Assembly (NCBI RefSeq): GCF_022230925.1
Contig: NZ_JAKKFH010000001.1
Location: 248,001-312,000 of the forward strand
Direction of reading: 5' to 3'
DNA length: 64,000 nucleotides
From: Micromonospora alfalfae
Lineage (GTDB): Bacteria; Actinomycetota; Actinomycetes; Mycobacteriales; Micromonosporaceae
The notes under the pieces are model-generated. The model was not told the DNA's origin and made no database searches. It was given only the letters and a program-made list of their open reading frames with translations. Below are positions 30,015-38,487 of the stretch, piece by piece. The stretch's first letter is position 1; each line of letters begins with the position of its first letter. A program made the position numbers and the translations under genes.

Positions 30015-31021
30015 CAGTGCCGGGGCCCGCCGGCGGCGTAGCTGGGCAGCGCGCCACTGGCCGGGGCGGGAGTCGCCTCCAGCACCTCGCCCACCACGAA
30101 CGCCGGGTCGACCCGGCGCAACCACATCTCCGGGCGCAGGGTGATCCGGTGGGCCAGGGCGGGCGCCGCCACCGACTTGACGTCCTCCGGCACCACGTAG
30201 TCCCGTCCGCCGAACACCGCGCGGACCCGGGCCAGCAGCAGCAGCGCCAGCGAACCGCGGGGTGAGGCGCCGACCAGCACCGACGGGTGCTCCCGGGTGG
30301 CAGCGGTGAGCGACACGATGTAGCGGCCGATGGAGTCCTCCACCACCACGTCCTCCAGGGCGGCCTGCATGGCCCGCAGCGTCGCCGCGTCGACAACCGC
30401 CTTGATGTCCGCCTCCTCCCGGCGACGGCTCATCCGACGGCGCAGCACCTCCCACTCCTCTTCGTGCTGCGGGTAACCGAACGAGACCCGCAGCAGGAAC
30501 CGGTCCAGCTGCGCCTCCGGCAGCGGGTAGGTGCCCTCGTACTCGATGGGGTTGGCGGTGGCCAGCACGTGGAACGGTTCGTCGAGCTTGTAGGTCACAC
30601 CCTCGACCGACACCTGCTTCTCCTGCATCGCCTCCAGCAGCGCGGACTGGGTCTTCGGCGGCGTCCGATTGATCTCGTCGGCGAGGAGCAGGTTGGTGAA
30701 GACCGGGCCGGCCCGGAAGGTGAAGTCGCCGTTGCGCTGGTCGTACAGGAAGGAGCCGGTGACGTCGGCGGGGAGCAGGTCGGGAGTGAACTGCAACCGA
30801 CGGAAGTCCAACCCGAGGGCCTGGGCGAACGAGCGGGCGGTGAGTGTCTTACCGAGGCCTGGCAGGTCCTCCAGGAGCACGTGCCCGCCCGCGAGGATGC
30901 CGGCGAGGACCAGCTCCAACGCGTCCCGTTTGCCGACCACGACGGTGCCGACCGCGTCCAGGACCGCCCGAGCCAGGTGCCCGACCTCGGCGGGGGCAAT
31001 GCTCCGGTCCACGTCGTTCAT
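30014..31021 (-). CDS. MoxR family AAA+ ATPase
   Basis: A 335-residue AAA+ ATPase with Walker A in LEDLPGLGKTLTARS (about residues 50-64), Walker B and sensor in LLADEINRTPPKTQ, and arginine-finger and lid regions further on (PLPEAQLDRFLLR). MoxR ATPases work with DUF58/vWA proteins; the client is unknown. The ATG at 31021 overlaps the previous stop (TGATG). A longer N-terminal form is rejected because it would overlap the upstream gene by more than 80 bp. It sits in a tight operon with DUF4129 and DUF58 genes. Confidence 0.93.
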   Translation of the reverse strand: MNDVDRSIAPAEVGHLARAVLDAVGTVVVGKRDALELVLAGILAGGHVLLEDLPGLGKTLTARSFAQALGLDFRRLQFTPDLLPADVTGSFLYDQRNGDFTFRAGPVFTNLLLADEINRTPPKTQSALLEAMQEKQVSVEGVTYKLDEPFHVLATANPIEYEGTYPLPEAQLDRFLLRVSFGYPQHEEEWEVLRRRMSRRREEADIKAVVDAATLRAMQAALEDVVVEDSIGRYIVSLTAATREHPSVLVGASPRGSLALLLLARVRAVFGGRDYVVPEDVKSVAAPALAHRITLRPEMWLRRVDPAFVVGEVLEATPAPASGALPSYAAGGPRH

Positions 31022-31605
31022 CAGATGCTCTCCAGTTCGGCGACGATCACCGCGAGGTCGCGCGGCGACGGGGTGCGGCGAGGCGGGGTCTCCAGGAACG
31101 TCCACAGGCGGTCACCCAGCAGGACGCGAGCGCGGGCGGGATCCGACTCACGGGTGACGCCGTGCTTCAGCCGCATCCGCTCGTCGGCCAGTTCACCGAT
31201 CCGGGGAAGGACCACCTCGGTGAAACGTTCGGTTCGGTTCGAGGACCAGTCCAGGGGCCGTTCCCACTGGTTGATCGCGCCACGCAGCGCGTCCCGGGCG
31301 CCCCAGTTGTAGTTGCCGTCCTCTTCGCCCGCGCCGGCCCGGCGAGCCGGCGGCGGCGGGGGTGGCGGCGCGAGCAGGGCGGTGACCCGGCGGACCGCCA
31401 GCACGGCGAGCACCCCGGCGATCAGTACGGGCAGCGAGACCTGGAGGCCCACCGCGCGGAGGCCGACCAGCAGGACCGCGACCACCGCGGCGGCCCACGC
31501 GAGCGAGCGCAGCACCGGACGCCATCGGGACGGGCGCGCCTGCGGACCGACCGGCGCGGCCTCCTCCTCGAACGCGAGCAGATCGTCGATGCTGGTGCTG
31601 CTCAT
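31021..31605 (-). CDS. Membrane protein of the MoxR operon
   Basis: A 194-residue protein with two membrane helices (about residues 34-51 and 55-78), a proline run (APPPPPPP) and a C-terminal soluble domain with conserved-looking DRLWTFLETPPRRTPSPRDLAVIVAELE. I do not recognise a named family, but small proteins of this form often sit between DUF4129 and MoxR genes in actinobacteria. The ATG overlaps the DUF4129 stop by 4 bp (ATGA). Confidence 0.8.
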   Translation of the reverse strand: MSSTSIDDLLAFEEEAAPVGPQARPSRWRPVLRSLAWAAAVVAVLLVGLRAVGLQVSLPVLIAGVLAVLAVRRVTALLAPPPPPPPARRAGAGEEDGNYNWGARDALRGAINQWERPLDWSSNRTERFTEVVLPRIGELADERMRLKHGVTRESDPARARVLLGDRLWTFLETPPRRTPSPRDLAVIVAELESI

Positions 31606-32387
31606 GAGGCCACCGCCGCGGTGAGCTCTCCGCGCAGCCGGCCGAGCGCGGCGCGGGCCTGGTCCCGGGTGCGTTCGCCGACCGGGTGGGTGGCGTACCG
31701 GGCCTCCCGGTAGACGTGCGCGAACTCGGCCAGCACGTCGGTGCTGGCGATGGCCGGCACGCCCGCCCCCGGGTCGCCCTGCAACAGTCGGCTGACCAGG
31801 TCGGTGGGGGTGTCTCCGGCGAACTTCGGCACACCGGCAGCGGCGGCCGTCTCCTCCAGGCGCACCCAGCAGGCGATCACCGCCACCCGGGGGTCGGTGT
31901 CCCGGTCGTCGAGTTCCACCAGGCCGGCGTCGAGGGCGGCGACCACCTCACGGGCGGTGCCCTCGGCGGTACGGCGGGCCCGCTGCGCAGGAAGCGCCCG
32001 GGTGGTACGGCGCAGCGCGCCCCGGATCAGCACCCAGCTGAGGTAGCCGAGCGCGGTGAGGATGGCCAGCCCGAGCAGGACCACCGCCACGGTGCCGACC
32101 CACTGCGGGATGTGCGCCTGGGTGGCCTCGCCGGCGTCGCGTGGCTCGAACGGGATGGACGGTGACGGCTCAACGGTCGGGTACTCGGGAACCCAGGGAA
32201 CGTTGTCCGCGGCCGGCGGGATGCGACTGGCCCCGATCGACGAGTGAGCGGACGCCAACGCGGCACCGGCGAGCAGCGCGGCGACCGCGCCGACCGGCCA
32301 CCACCGGCGGAGCAGGCCCAACACCGGCCGCAGCACACCCGGCTCGGCGGACTGTACCGGTGTGGGCGGGCGTGTTCCGTCTGTCAT
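31602..32387 (-). CDS. DUF4129 domain membrane protein
   Basis: A 261-residue protein with two membrane helices (near residues 30-45 and 96-118) and a C-terminal DUF4129 domain (about 150-250, RVAVIACWVRLEETAAAAGVPKF, then GDTPTDLVSRLL). DUF4129 proteins accompany MoxR and DUF58 and some are fused to transglutaminase folds, but none is present here. I chose the ATG at 32387; the GTG codons at 32393 and 32396 are possible and none has a clear ribosome site. It is the first gene of the MoxR operon and lies 22 bp from the glycosylase stop. Confidence 0.85.
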   Translation of the reverse strand: MTDGTRPPTPVQSAEPGVLRPVLGLLRRWWPVGAVAALLAGAALASAHSSIGASRIPPAADNVPWVPEYPTVEPSPSIPFEPRDAGEATQAHIPQWVGTVAVVLLGLAILTALGYLSWVLIRGALRRTTRALPAQRARRTAEGTAREVVAALDAGLVELDDRDTDPRVAVIACWVRLEETAAAAGVPKFAGDTPTDLVSRLLQGDPGAGVPAIASTDVLAEFAHVYREARYATHPVGERTRDQARAALGRLRGELTAAVAS

Positions 32388-32409
32388 CGCCACCACCCCA
32401 CGCGTCGTC

Positions 32410-33150
32410 TCAGTCCACTCCGGCCAGCTGTTTGGCCTGGCCGAAGACGTCGTCCAACATCCCTGGTGTCAACCGCCCGGTGAAGGTGTTCTGCTGACTG
32501 ACGTGGTAGCAGCCGAGCACGTCCGGAGCGTTCGTGCCGGACCAGTGTGCCCCATGACCGAACGCCGGTCGCGGGCTGGGCGGGCGCTGCCCGTACACCG
32601 CTCGGAGCACCGGCCACCACGCGGCCCAGGCGAACGCGCCCAGCGCGACAACCACCCGCAGCGTCGGCCGGATCAACGTGACCTCGCGGTGCAGCCAGGG
32701 CGCGCAGGTGTCCCGTTCCAGGGGGGTCGGCTTGTTGTCCGGAGGCGCACACCGGACGGCCGAGAAGATCCGCAGGTCGCGCACTGTGAGCCCGTCGTCG
32801 GCGGCGACGCTGGTCGGCTGGTTGGCCAGCCCGGCCCGGTGCAGCGCGGCGAACAGCACGTCACCCGACCGGTCACCGGTGAAGATCCGGCCGGTGCGGT
32901 TGCCACCGTGTGCGGCGGGTGCCAGCCCGAGGATGGCGATCCGGGCGTCAGCGCTGCCGAGGCCCGGCACCGGCCGACCCCAGTACTCCTGGTCACGGAA
33001 GGCGGCCCGGCGGGTGCGGGCCACCTCCTCCCGCCATTGGACCAGCCGTGGGCAGGCGAAACAGTCGCTCACCGCCGCGTCGAGGTCGGCCAGGTCGGTC
33101 GCCCGCGCTGCGCGGGCGACCACCTGTGCGGGGGTACGCGTCTCAGCCAA
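32410..33150 (-). CDS. Uracil-DNA glycosylase, family 5-like (UdgB) Fe-S enzyme
   Basis: About 246 residues. Removes uracil (and often hypoxanthine) from DNA at the start of base-excision repair. Cysteines for a 4Fe-4S cluster are visible: CFACPRL near residue 29 and [17 protein letters not shown] in the middle. Motif 1 is [14 protein letters not shown], whose Ala-rich form and lack of a catalytic Asp/Asn fit family 5. The start is uncertain: the TTG at 33150 overlaps the upstream stop by 8 bp; a GTG at 33123 would also work. The gene lies next to a dienelactone hydrolase on the same strand. Confidence 0.87.
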   Translation of the reverse strand: MAETRTPAQVVARAARATDLADLDAAVSDCFACPRLVQWREEVARTRRAAFRDQEYWGRPVPGLGSADARIAILGLAPAAHGGNRTGRIFTGDRSGDVLFAALHRAGLANQPTSVAADDGLTVRDLRIFSAVRCAPPDNKPTPLERDTCAPWLHREVTLIRPTLRVVVALGAFAWAAWWPVLRAVYGQRPPSPRPAFGHGAHWSGTNAPDVLGCYHVSQQNTFTGRLTPGMLDDVFGQAKQLAGVD

Positions 33151-33829
33151 GCTTGGCCCGGAAGAGTTCCAGGGTGCGGGCCCAGGCGCTGGCGGCGGCG
33201 CGCTGGTCGAACGCCTCCGGCCGGTCGTCGTTGAAGAAGGCGTGCGAGGTGCCCGGGTAGTCGTAGAGGTGGCAGTCGCCGCCGGCCTCCTCGATGGCCC
33301 GCCGGGCGGTCTGTACGCCCTCATCGGCCGAGGTGCCGTCCTCTTCGGAGCAGTGGATGACCGCTGCCTTGCCGGCGTAGTCGGCCCAGTCGGGGCGCAT
33401 CGACTCCCAGGGCAGCACGGGATAGAAACCGGCGGTCGCGACGATCCGCTCGGAGATGGTGGCCGACCAGAGGGCCAGGCTGCCACCGGCGCAGAAGCCC
33501 ACGGCGCCGACCTTACCGGTGACCTCGGGTCGCCCGGCGAGATAGTCGGCAGCGCCGGCGATGTCCTTCGCCGCCTCGTCCATCCGCATCGCCAGCAGGA
33601 GCCGCTGCGCCTCGTCCGGCTCGCTGGTCGTCTCACCGTGGTAGAAGTCCGGGGCGAGGGCGACGAAGCCGGCTTCGGCGAACCGGTCCGCCACCGACCG
33701 GATGTGCGGGACCAGACCCCACCATTCCTGAATGACGATGACGGCGGGGCTGGCCGTGCCGCTGGCGGGTATCGCGAGATACCCCTCGCTCGTGCCCCCG
33801 TTGCTGCGGTAGCTCACCATTTCGCCCAT
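33143..33829 (-). CDS. Dienelactone hydrolase family protein
   Basis: A 228-residue alpha/beta hydrolase of the DLH family. The cysteine nucleophile is C113 in GFCAGGS, with the conserved EWWG near residue 35 and the histidine in PGTSHAFF (about residue 196); the acidic residue lies in CSEEDG. The natural substrate is unknown; family members open enol-lactones or related esters. AGGAGG sits 7 nt before the ATG at 33829. Its 3' end overlaps the UdgB-like gene. Confidence 0.9.
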   Translation of the reverse strand: MGEMVSYRSNGGTSEGYLAIPASGTASPAVIVIQEWWGLVPHIRSVADRFAEAGFVALAPDFYHGETTSEPDEAQRLLLAMRMDEAAKDIAGAADYLAGRPEVTGKVGAVGFCAGGSLALWSATISERIVATAGFYPVLPWESMRPDWADYAGKAAVIHCSEEDGTSADEGVQTARRAIEEAGGDCHLYDYPGTSHAFFNDDRPEAFDQRAAASAWARTLELFRAKLG

Positions 33830-33976
33830 GGGCCGTCCTCCTAGCGGTCAGTCATCGTTGGCTGGTCGCCCAGTGGTCCTACGTGCCGGTAGCCTGCCAC
33901 GCCACGCGGCCGTCGGGAAGACGCCGGAACAGTGGCATTCACCTCCTGTTCGCCCCCCGGTGACTCCGGGTACGCC

Positions 33977-34007
33977 GACGGCGGCGGGGTCTGCTCCCGC
34001 CGCCGTC
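33977..34007 (-). terminator. Hairpin after the repeat-rich membrane protein gene
   Basis: 12-bp stem (GACGGCGGCGGG and complement) with a 7-nt loop, 22 bp beyond the stop at 34029. Between it and 33830 I see nothing further except the dienelactone hydrolase ribosome site. Confidence 0.72.
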
Positions 34008-34028
34008 GATGCCGAGCTACCGCTGTGG

Positions 34029-34688
34029 TCAGACCTTCTTGGTCAGGCAGAGCACGTAGCCCGTCTTGCCCGGCTCGATGCTGGAGAAGATGTACCCCTC
34101 CTCGCCCTCCTTGAAGAACTGGGTGCAGGTGGTGTCGGCCTTGGCCTGAGCCTCGCTCTGGCCGTCCACCCGACCGACCACGCTGTACGCCGCGTCGGTG
34201 GAGGTGCACTCGACGACCTTGGCGCCGTCGACCTCCTCCTGCTCGGTGCCGGTGACCTCGGGCAGCTCGGCGATGCAGTCACCGGTCTTGGCGGCTGCCG
34301 TCTCGTCCTTGTTGAAGTAGTTGCCGATCGCCGAGGCGACGCCGAACTTCAGACCGGCGATGACGACGACGGCGAGGATCGCACCGACGATGCCGAGGGC
34401 CTTCTTCGCACCGGACTTCTCCGCCGTCGGCTCGGCCGCCGGCGGCGTCTCGGCCGTCAGCGGCGTCGCGGCCGTCGGCTCCGTCTCGGCCGTCGGCTCC
34501 GTCTCGGCCGTCAGCGGCGTCTCGGCGGCCGGCGGCGTCTCGGCCGTCGGCTCCGGCTTGGCCGTCGGCGGTGTGTCGGCGGCCGGCTCCGGCTCGGCCT
34601 GCTGCGGCGCGGCCGCTTGCGGCGTCTCGACGGCCGGCTCAGGGGTTGCGGCGTCGGGCGCGGGGGGCGGTGCGACCTGCTCTGGCAC
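34029..34688 (-). CDS. Single-pass membrane protein with Pro/Thr/Ala/Glu repeats
   Basis: A 219-residue protein in three parts: a repeat region (about residues 10-90) of short units such as ETPPAA, PTAETP and AETEP; a single membrane helix (98-115); and a C-terminal soluble domain (120-219) with three cysteines (CIAEL, VECTST, TTCTQF) and a fourth near the end (VLCLTKKV), likely disulfide-bonded outside the cell. That domain resembles septum-formation or LppX-type exported domains only loosely. The topology would leave the repeat tail in the cytoplasm. GGAAGGAA precedes the GTG at 34688. Confidence 0.75.
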   Translation of the reverse strand: MPEQVAPPPAPDAATPEPAVETPQAAAPQQAEPEPAADTPPTAKPEPTAETPPAAETPLTAETEPTAETEPTAATPLTAETPPAAEPTAEKSGAKKALGIVGAILAVVVIAGLKFGVASAIGNYFNKDETAAAKTGDCIAELPEVTGTEQEEVDGAKVVECTSTDAAYSVVGRVDGQSEAQAKADTTCTQFFKEGEEGYIFSSIEPGKTGYVLCLTKKV

Positions 34689-34818
34689 GGGGGTTCCTTC
34701 CGAGGGGTTGATGAGCAGACGACACCGTAACGATCATTGATTTCCGGTGCCGTCCCGCTCGCCTCGTCCGTTCAGATATTTCCCAGCTTCCTCTGCATGA
34801 TCCAGTTCACACTGTGGT

Positions 34819-35850
34819 TCAGCGCGTCGGGGTGGGGGTTGGCGTTCCGCTCGGCGGCAGGCCGGTGGCCGTGGCCGTACCGGTCGGCAGCGGCGGCCCG
34901 GTCTCCCCGGATGTTCCGCTCGGGTCCGGCGTGCTAGCCGGGTCCGGGGTGGTGGCCGGGTCTGGCGTGCTGGCCGCTGGCGCGGGTGGAAGGGGCGCGC
35001 CCGGTGCGCGGGGCACGAAGGGCGCCTGCTCCGGGCAGTACGGGTACGCCCGCAGCGTCTGTTTCACATAGCCGCCTTCCAAGCAGTCCGGGTAGCCGAG
35101 CCGGATCGGGTTGCCGTTCTGGTCGAAGAGCCGGGCGTTCTCCACCAGGCGCCCCTCGCTGTCGTAGACGAAGACGTCCCGGACCCGGTCGTACGGGCTG
35201 TCGACAGAGGTCTGGTCGTAGCCGTAGTCGCCGTAGCGCATCCGGTCCTCTGCCTGGATCAGCGCGGCGAACGCGAAGACCACCAGCACCACACTGGCGA
35301 CCTGCACGACCGAGCGCGGCCAGCGGGTCAGCTGGGCCGAACGGCGACCGATCCAGATGGAGCCGAGCACGAAGCCGATCAGCATGATCAGACCGGCGAG
35401 CAGCTCACCGCCGAACCTCGGCAGCAGCCCGAATTCGCCACCGGTGGTGATCACGGTGACCAGCATCGCCGCCAGATAGCCGCGCAGCACCCACCATGCC
35501 GGACGCAACAGTCGGAGGAAGTCGCTGGCCGTCTCGTACCCCAGTGGTGGGCCGAGGCGGGTGTCCATGCCGCGCAGCCGGCCGCGGACCCGGGCCATCG
35601 CGCTCGCCACCCGCTGGTCGAGGTTGCGCCCGCTGCCCGGCGCGGCGCCGGCTGCGGCGCGCAGCTCGGCGGCGTACGTCTCGGGCTCGCCCAACCGCTC
35701 GACAAGGGTGCCCTCGGCCTCGGCGGCGACCTCGGTGAGGTGGTCGGCGAGATCCTCGGTCAACTCGTCGCGTTGCCCGGGCGGCAGGTCGGCCAGAGCG
35801 GCCCGGACCCGCGCCACATAGTCGGTGATCTCCTGCTCCGCGACGGTCAT
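34819..35850 (-). CDS. HAAS-domain membrane protein, partner of PadR
   Basis: A 343-residue protein starting with the HAAS (DUF1700-like) signalling domain (residues 1-65, VRAALADLPPGQRDELTEDLADHLTEV), then three or four membrane helices (about 120-220) and a long Pro/Thr/Ser-rich extracytoplasmic tail (ASTPDPATTPDPASTPDPS, then TPTPTPTR). HAAS domains are nearly always encoded beside PadR regulators. The ATG at 35850 overlaps the padR stop (ATGA). What it senses is unknown. The low-complexity tail resembles cell-wall-spanning linkers. Confidence 0.87.
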   Translation of the reverse strand: MTVAEQEITDYVARVRAALADLPPGQRDELTEDLADHLTEVAAEAEGTLVERLGEPETYAAELRAAAGAAPGSGRNLDQRVASAMARVRGRLRGMDTRLGPPLGYETASDFLRLLRPAWWVLRGYLAAMLVTVITTGGEFGLLPRFGGELLAGLIMLIGFVLGSIWIGRRSAQLTRWPRSVVQVASVVLVVFAFAALIQAEDRMRYGDYGYDQTSVDSPYDRVRDVFVYDSEGRLVENARLFDQNGNPIRLGYPDCLEGGYVKQTLRAYPYCPEQAPFVPRAPGAPLPPAPAASTPDPATTPDPASTPDPSGTSGETGPPLPTGTATATGLPPSGTPTPTPTR

Positions 35851-36179
35851 GCCGCCATCCCCCGATCGTCGAGCAGACTGTCCATTGTGGTGGCGAACGA
35901 GCGCCAGAGCTTGCCGGAGCGGGTCAACTGGTCACGCCCCGCGGCGTTGAGTGAGTAGTACTTGCGGTGCGGCCCGGATTCGCTCGGCACGACGTAGGTG
36001 GTGAGCAGGCCGGCGGCGAAGAGGCGGCGCAACGTCCCGTAGACCGAGGCGTCACCGACCTCTTCCAGGCCGGCCTCGCGCAGCCGGCGCAGGATGTCGT
36101 AACCGTAACCGTCCTCCTCTCGGAGAACGGCCAGGACGGCCAGATCAAGCACGCCCTTCAACAACTGTGTGGTGTCCAC
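35847..36179 (-). CDS. PadR family transcriptional regulator
   Basis: A 110-residue winged-helix repressor with the PadR signature: DTTQLLKGVLDLAVLAVL (helix 1), the recognition region around SVYGTLRRLFAAGLL, and a wing with GPHRKYYSLNAAG. It is the short, C-terminally minimal PadR-s2-like type. The GTG at 36179 gives the usual VDTTQLLKG start and has a TAGTGT box 7 nt upstream; an earlier GTG at 36188 would fall inside that box. The operator-like palindrome at 36191-36209 overlaps the promoter, so autorepression is likely. Confidence 0.92.
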   Translation of the reverse strand: MDTTQLLKGVLDLAVLAVLREEDGYGYDILRRLREAGLEEVGDASVYGTLRRLFAAGLLTTYVVPSESGPHRKYYSLNAAGRDQLTRSGKLWRSFATTMDSLLDDRGMAA

Positions 36180-36186
36180 GCATTGC

Positions 36187-36192
36187 ACACTA
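36187..36192 (-). promoter_or_regulatory. -10 box (TAGTGT) of a leaderless padR promoter
   Basis: TAGTGT lies 7 nt before the GTG at 36179. It is adjacent to the palindromic operator. Confidence 0.55.
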
Positions 36193-36209
36193 CTGCGTAA
36201 TACGAAGTA
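36191..36209. promoter_or_regulatory. Candidate PadR operator
   Basis: TACTGCGTAATACGAAGTA is a 19-bp near-perfect palindrome (one mismatched pair). It overlaps the padR -10 box and covers the -10/-35 spacer. TACT...AGTA half-sites are known for several PadR-type regulators. It would couple padR and HAAS expression to the repressor's ligand. Confidence 0.6.
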
Positions 36210-36300
36210 GCGTCAACGAATCCGCCCCGACACGCCAAGCCGGCTAGCGCGCGGCCCGCCCGGAGGTGCGCTGGGCCGCTCTGGGGGTGCGCTGGGCGGA

Positions 36301-36376
36301 GATCGACTCGGTTTTCAGGAAGTCGGGGCTTCCGAGGCGACCAGACAACGCGGTTTCAATGAAAGCGAGTTGATCA
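36301..36376. repeat. Imperfect intergenic palindrome (GATCAACTCG type)
   Basis: Left arm GATCGACTCGGTTTTCA and right arm whose complement reads GATCAACTCGCTTTCA (36361-36376), with a loop of about 43 nt. It lies between the divergently placed ppx and padR ends. A short GGTGCGCTGGGC direct repeat precedes it (36265-36297). Confidence 0.55.
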
Positions 36377-36397
36377 AGCTCGCTGGCGCGCGGTGGC

Positions 36398-37339
36398 TTA
36401 CTGGAGGCTCCAGGCGATGCCGTCGAGGATGTCGTGCTCCGAGGCGACCACCGACGGCATCCCGGCCCGCTCCATGATCACGCGCAGCACCAGCGCACCG
36501 GCGCCGATCACGTCGGCGCGGCCCGGGTGCATCACCGGGTTCGCCAACCGCTGCGCACGGGTCTGACCCAGCAGCTCCGCTGTCACCCGGGCGACCTCCT
36601 CGTACGACACCCGGGCGTGGTGGATGCGCTCCGGGTCGTACTCCCGCAGGCCCCGCGCGAGCGCGACCACTGTGGTGACCGACCCGGCGAGGCCGACCAG
36701 GGTGGCCGCCTCGCGACCGGGCACCACTGCGAGCGCCCGGTCCACCACCGCGGCGATGTCGGCCTGCGCCGCCGCGACCTGCTCGGACGTCGGCGGGTCA
36801 CCGGGCAGGTGCCGCTCGGTCATCCGGACGCAGCCGATGTCCACCGAGATCGCCGACCGCACACCGGCGGCCCGGTCACCGACCACGAACTCGGTGGAAC
36901 CACCACCGATGTCGACGACCAGGAACGGCTCCTTCGCGTCGGCGGGCAGCCCGCGCACCGCGCCGGTGAACGACAGCCGGGCCTCCTCGTCGCCGCTGAC
37001 CACCTCAGGCGCGACACCGAGGGTGGCCTGCACCATCTCGGTGAAATCGGCGGCGTTGGCGGCATCGCGGGAGGCCGAGGTGGCACACATCCGCACCCGC
37101 TGCGCGCCGAGCTTCTCAATGTCGGCGGCGTACGACGCCAACGCCACCCGGGTCCGTTCGATCGCCTCCGGCGCCAGTCGGCCGGTGCGGTCCACGCCCT
37201 GCCCCAACCGGACGATCTCCATCCGCCGGGTCAGGTCGACCAGCGGTGCCTGCGGCCCGGCCGAGGCGTCGGGCAGGTCGGCGACCAGCAGTCGGATCGA
37301 GTTGGTCCCGCAGTCGATGGCCGCCACACGCGTCGTCAC
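36398..37339 (-). CDS. ppx: Ppx/GppA phosphatase (exopolyphosphatase)
   Basis: A 313-residue enzyme hydrolysing terminal phosphate from polyphosphate or pppGpp. Actin-like ATPase-fold motifs are visible: AAIDCGTNSIRLLV at the N-terminus and VVDIGGGSTEF near residue 140, plus GLAGSVTTV. It lacks the C-terminal HD domain of E. coli Ppx, so it matches the short actinobacterial form (Rv1026). The GTG at 37339 has a TAAGGT -10 box 7 nt upstream, inside the stop codon of the upstream regulator. It belongs to the conserved eno-divIC-DUF501-ppx block. Confidence 0.92.
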   Translation of the reverse strand: MTTRVAAIDCGTNSIRLLVADLPDASAGPQAPLVDLTRRMEIVRLGQGVDRTGRLAPEAIERTRVALASYAADIEKLGAQRVRMCATSASRDAANAADFTEMVQATLGVAPEVVSGDEEARLSFTGAVRGLPADAKEPFLVVDIGGGSTEFVVGDRAAGVRSAISVDIGCVRMTERHLPGDPPTSEQVAAAQADIAAVVDRALAVVPGREAATLVGLAGSVTTVVALARGLREYDPERIHHARVSYEEVARVTAELLGQTRAQRLANPVMHPGRADVIGAGALVLRVIMERAGMPSVVASEHDILDGIAWSLQ

Positions 37340-37346
37340 GGCAGCA

Positions 37347-37352
37347 ACCTTA
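37347..37352 (-). promoter_or_regulatory. -10 box (TAAGGT) of ppx, overlapping the regulator stop codon
   Basis: TAAGGT ends 7 nt before the ppx GTG. Its TAA is also the stop codon of the ArsR-like gene at 37350. Confidence 0.55.
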
Positions 37353-38390
37353 CGGCAGGCCAGGCAGCCGTCCGGCGGCTTGGTCGGCAGTGGGCCACGA
37401 CTCGCCCAGGTCGCCCGACGGCCCCCGCAACAACCCCACCCCGAGCGCGGTCAGGTGATGTCGGACGGCCCCGCCCTCCCGCTCGCTGGTCACCAGACCG
37501 GCCATGCGCAGCGCGCGGGCGTGCTCCGAGGCCGAGGAGAGACTGATCCCGACCGCCCGGGACAACACCGTGGTGGTCAACCCGCCGTCGGCAGCCAGTC
37601 GGCGCAGCACCAGCGCCCGGGTGACGCCGAGCAACCGACCGAGGGCATCGTCGTCGGCGGGAGCCCCGCGCGCGGGCATGACCACCGGGTAGACGAGCAG
37701 GATCGGGTAACCCTGCTCGACAAGCACCCGGGGCCGCGGCCCGGCCAACGGGGAGGGCAGCAGGATGATCCCGTGGCCGGTGCCGGGAAGATCGCCGTCC
37801 CACCACGTCCGCACCTCCAGCACCGGCTCCCGCCACCGGATCCCCGGGTGCAGGCCGGCGAAGAGACTGGCCAGGCCGTGCTGCGCCAGCCGCTGGCTGG
37901 CAGCCGTCACCTGCTGACGGTACGCGGACACCAGCTCGGCCCAGTGCGGTTCGAGCACCGCGTCGCACCAGGTCCGCACGGCCCCGCCGAACAGGTCCAG
38001 CACCTCCGGGTCGGCCGCCGCGAACCGTCGCCGCAGCGGGCTGACCGGCGTGTCCGCGTACGCCAGGGTGACCTCGGCGCGGACCCGCCGCGCCGGGGTG
38101 GCCCGGATCGCCTCCAGCCCGGCCTCCACCGACTCCAGGCCGTCGAAGGGGGTGACGAAGTCGGGCAGACGTCCCCGGTCGGGCAGCAGATGCCGCAGAA
38201 TCGCCGTGGCAGTCTGGGCGGCAGCAGTGCCCTCGGCCGCCGCCGCCCGCCTCGCCAGGGTCGGTGCCATCGCCGCGACAGTCGGATCGCGCAGCCACTG
38301 ACCAGCCAGCAGCGCGATCCCGACCGGATGCAGCCGATCGGCGAACCGCACCCGGCACAGGTCGGCGGACCCGAGCTGGAGGCGAAGCAT
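37350..38390 (-). CDS. ArsR/winged-helix transcriptional regulator with N-terminal DUF5937-like domain
   Basis: A 346-residue protein with a winged-helix DNA-binding domain at its C-terminus (about residues 250-325: ARALVLRRLAADGGLTTTVLSRAVGISLSSASEHARALRMAGLVTSEREGGAVRHHLT). The large N-terminal part (1-240) has the DUF5937-like start LQLGSADLCRVRFA, whose role is unknown. The ArsR-type layout suggests a repressor. The ATG at 38390 is shared in position with the next gene's upstream region, which is divergent. Target genes are not evident; the esterase beside it is a candidate. Confidence 0.83.
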   Translation of the reverse strand: MLRLQLGSADLCRVRFADRLHPVGIALLAGQWLRDPTVAAMAPTLARRAAAAEGTAAAQTATAILRHLLPDRGRLPDFVTPFDGLESVEAGLEAIRATPARRVRAEVTLAYADTPVSPLRRRFAAADPEVLDLFGGAVRTWCDAVLEPHWAELVSAYRQQVTAASQRLAQHGLASLFAGLHPGIRWREPVLEVRTWWDGDLPGTGHGIILLPSPLAGPRPRVLVEQGYPILLVYPVVMPARGAPADDDALGRLLGVTRALVLRRLAADGGLTTTVLSRAVGISLSSASEHARALRMAGLVTSEREGGAVRHHLTALGVGLLRGPSGDLGESWPTADQAAGRLPGLP

Positions 38391-38487
38391 GGCAACAGCC
38401 TGCCTGCCTTCGCCCAGGACCGAAAGGGTTGATTCGCTGCCGAACGCTCTCCAGTGTGGACCGCGAGGTCGACGGGGGGTGGCCGGC

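Noticed and set aside
34689..34818. A small gene between the HAAS gene and the repeat-rich gene
   Set aside because: The 130-bp gap has no frame longer than about 40 codons with usual codon bias; I see nothing in it.
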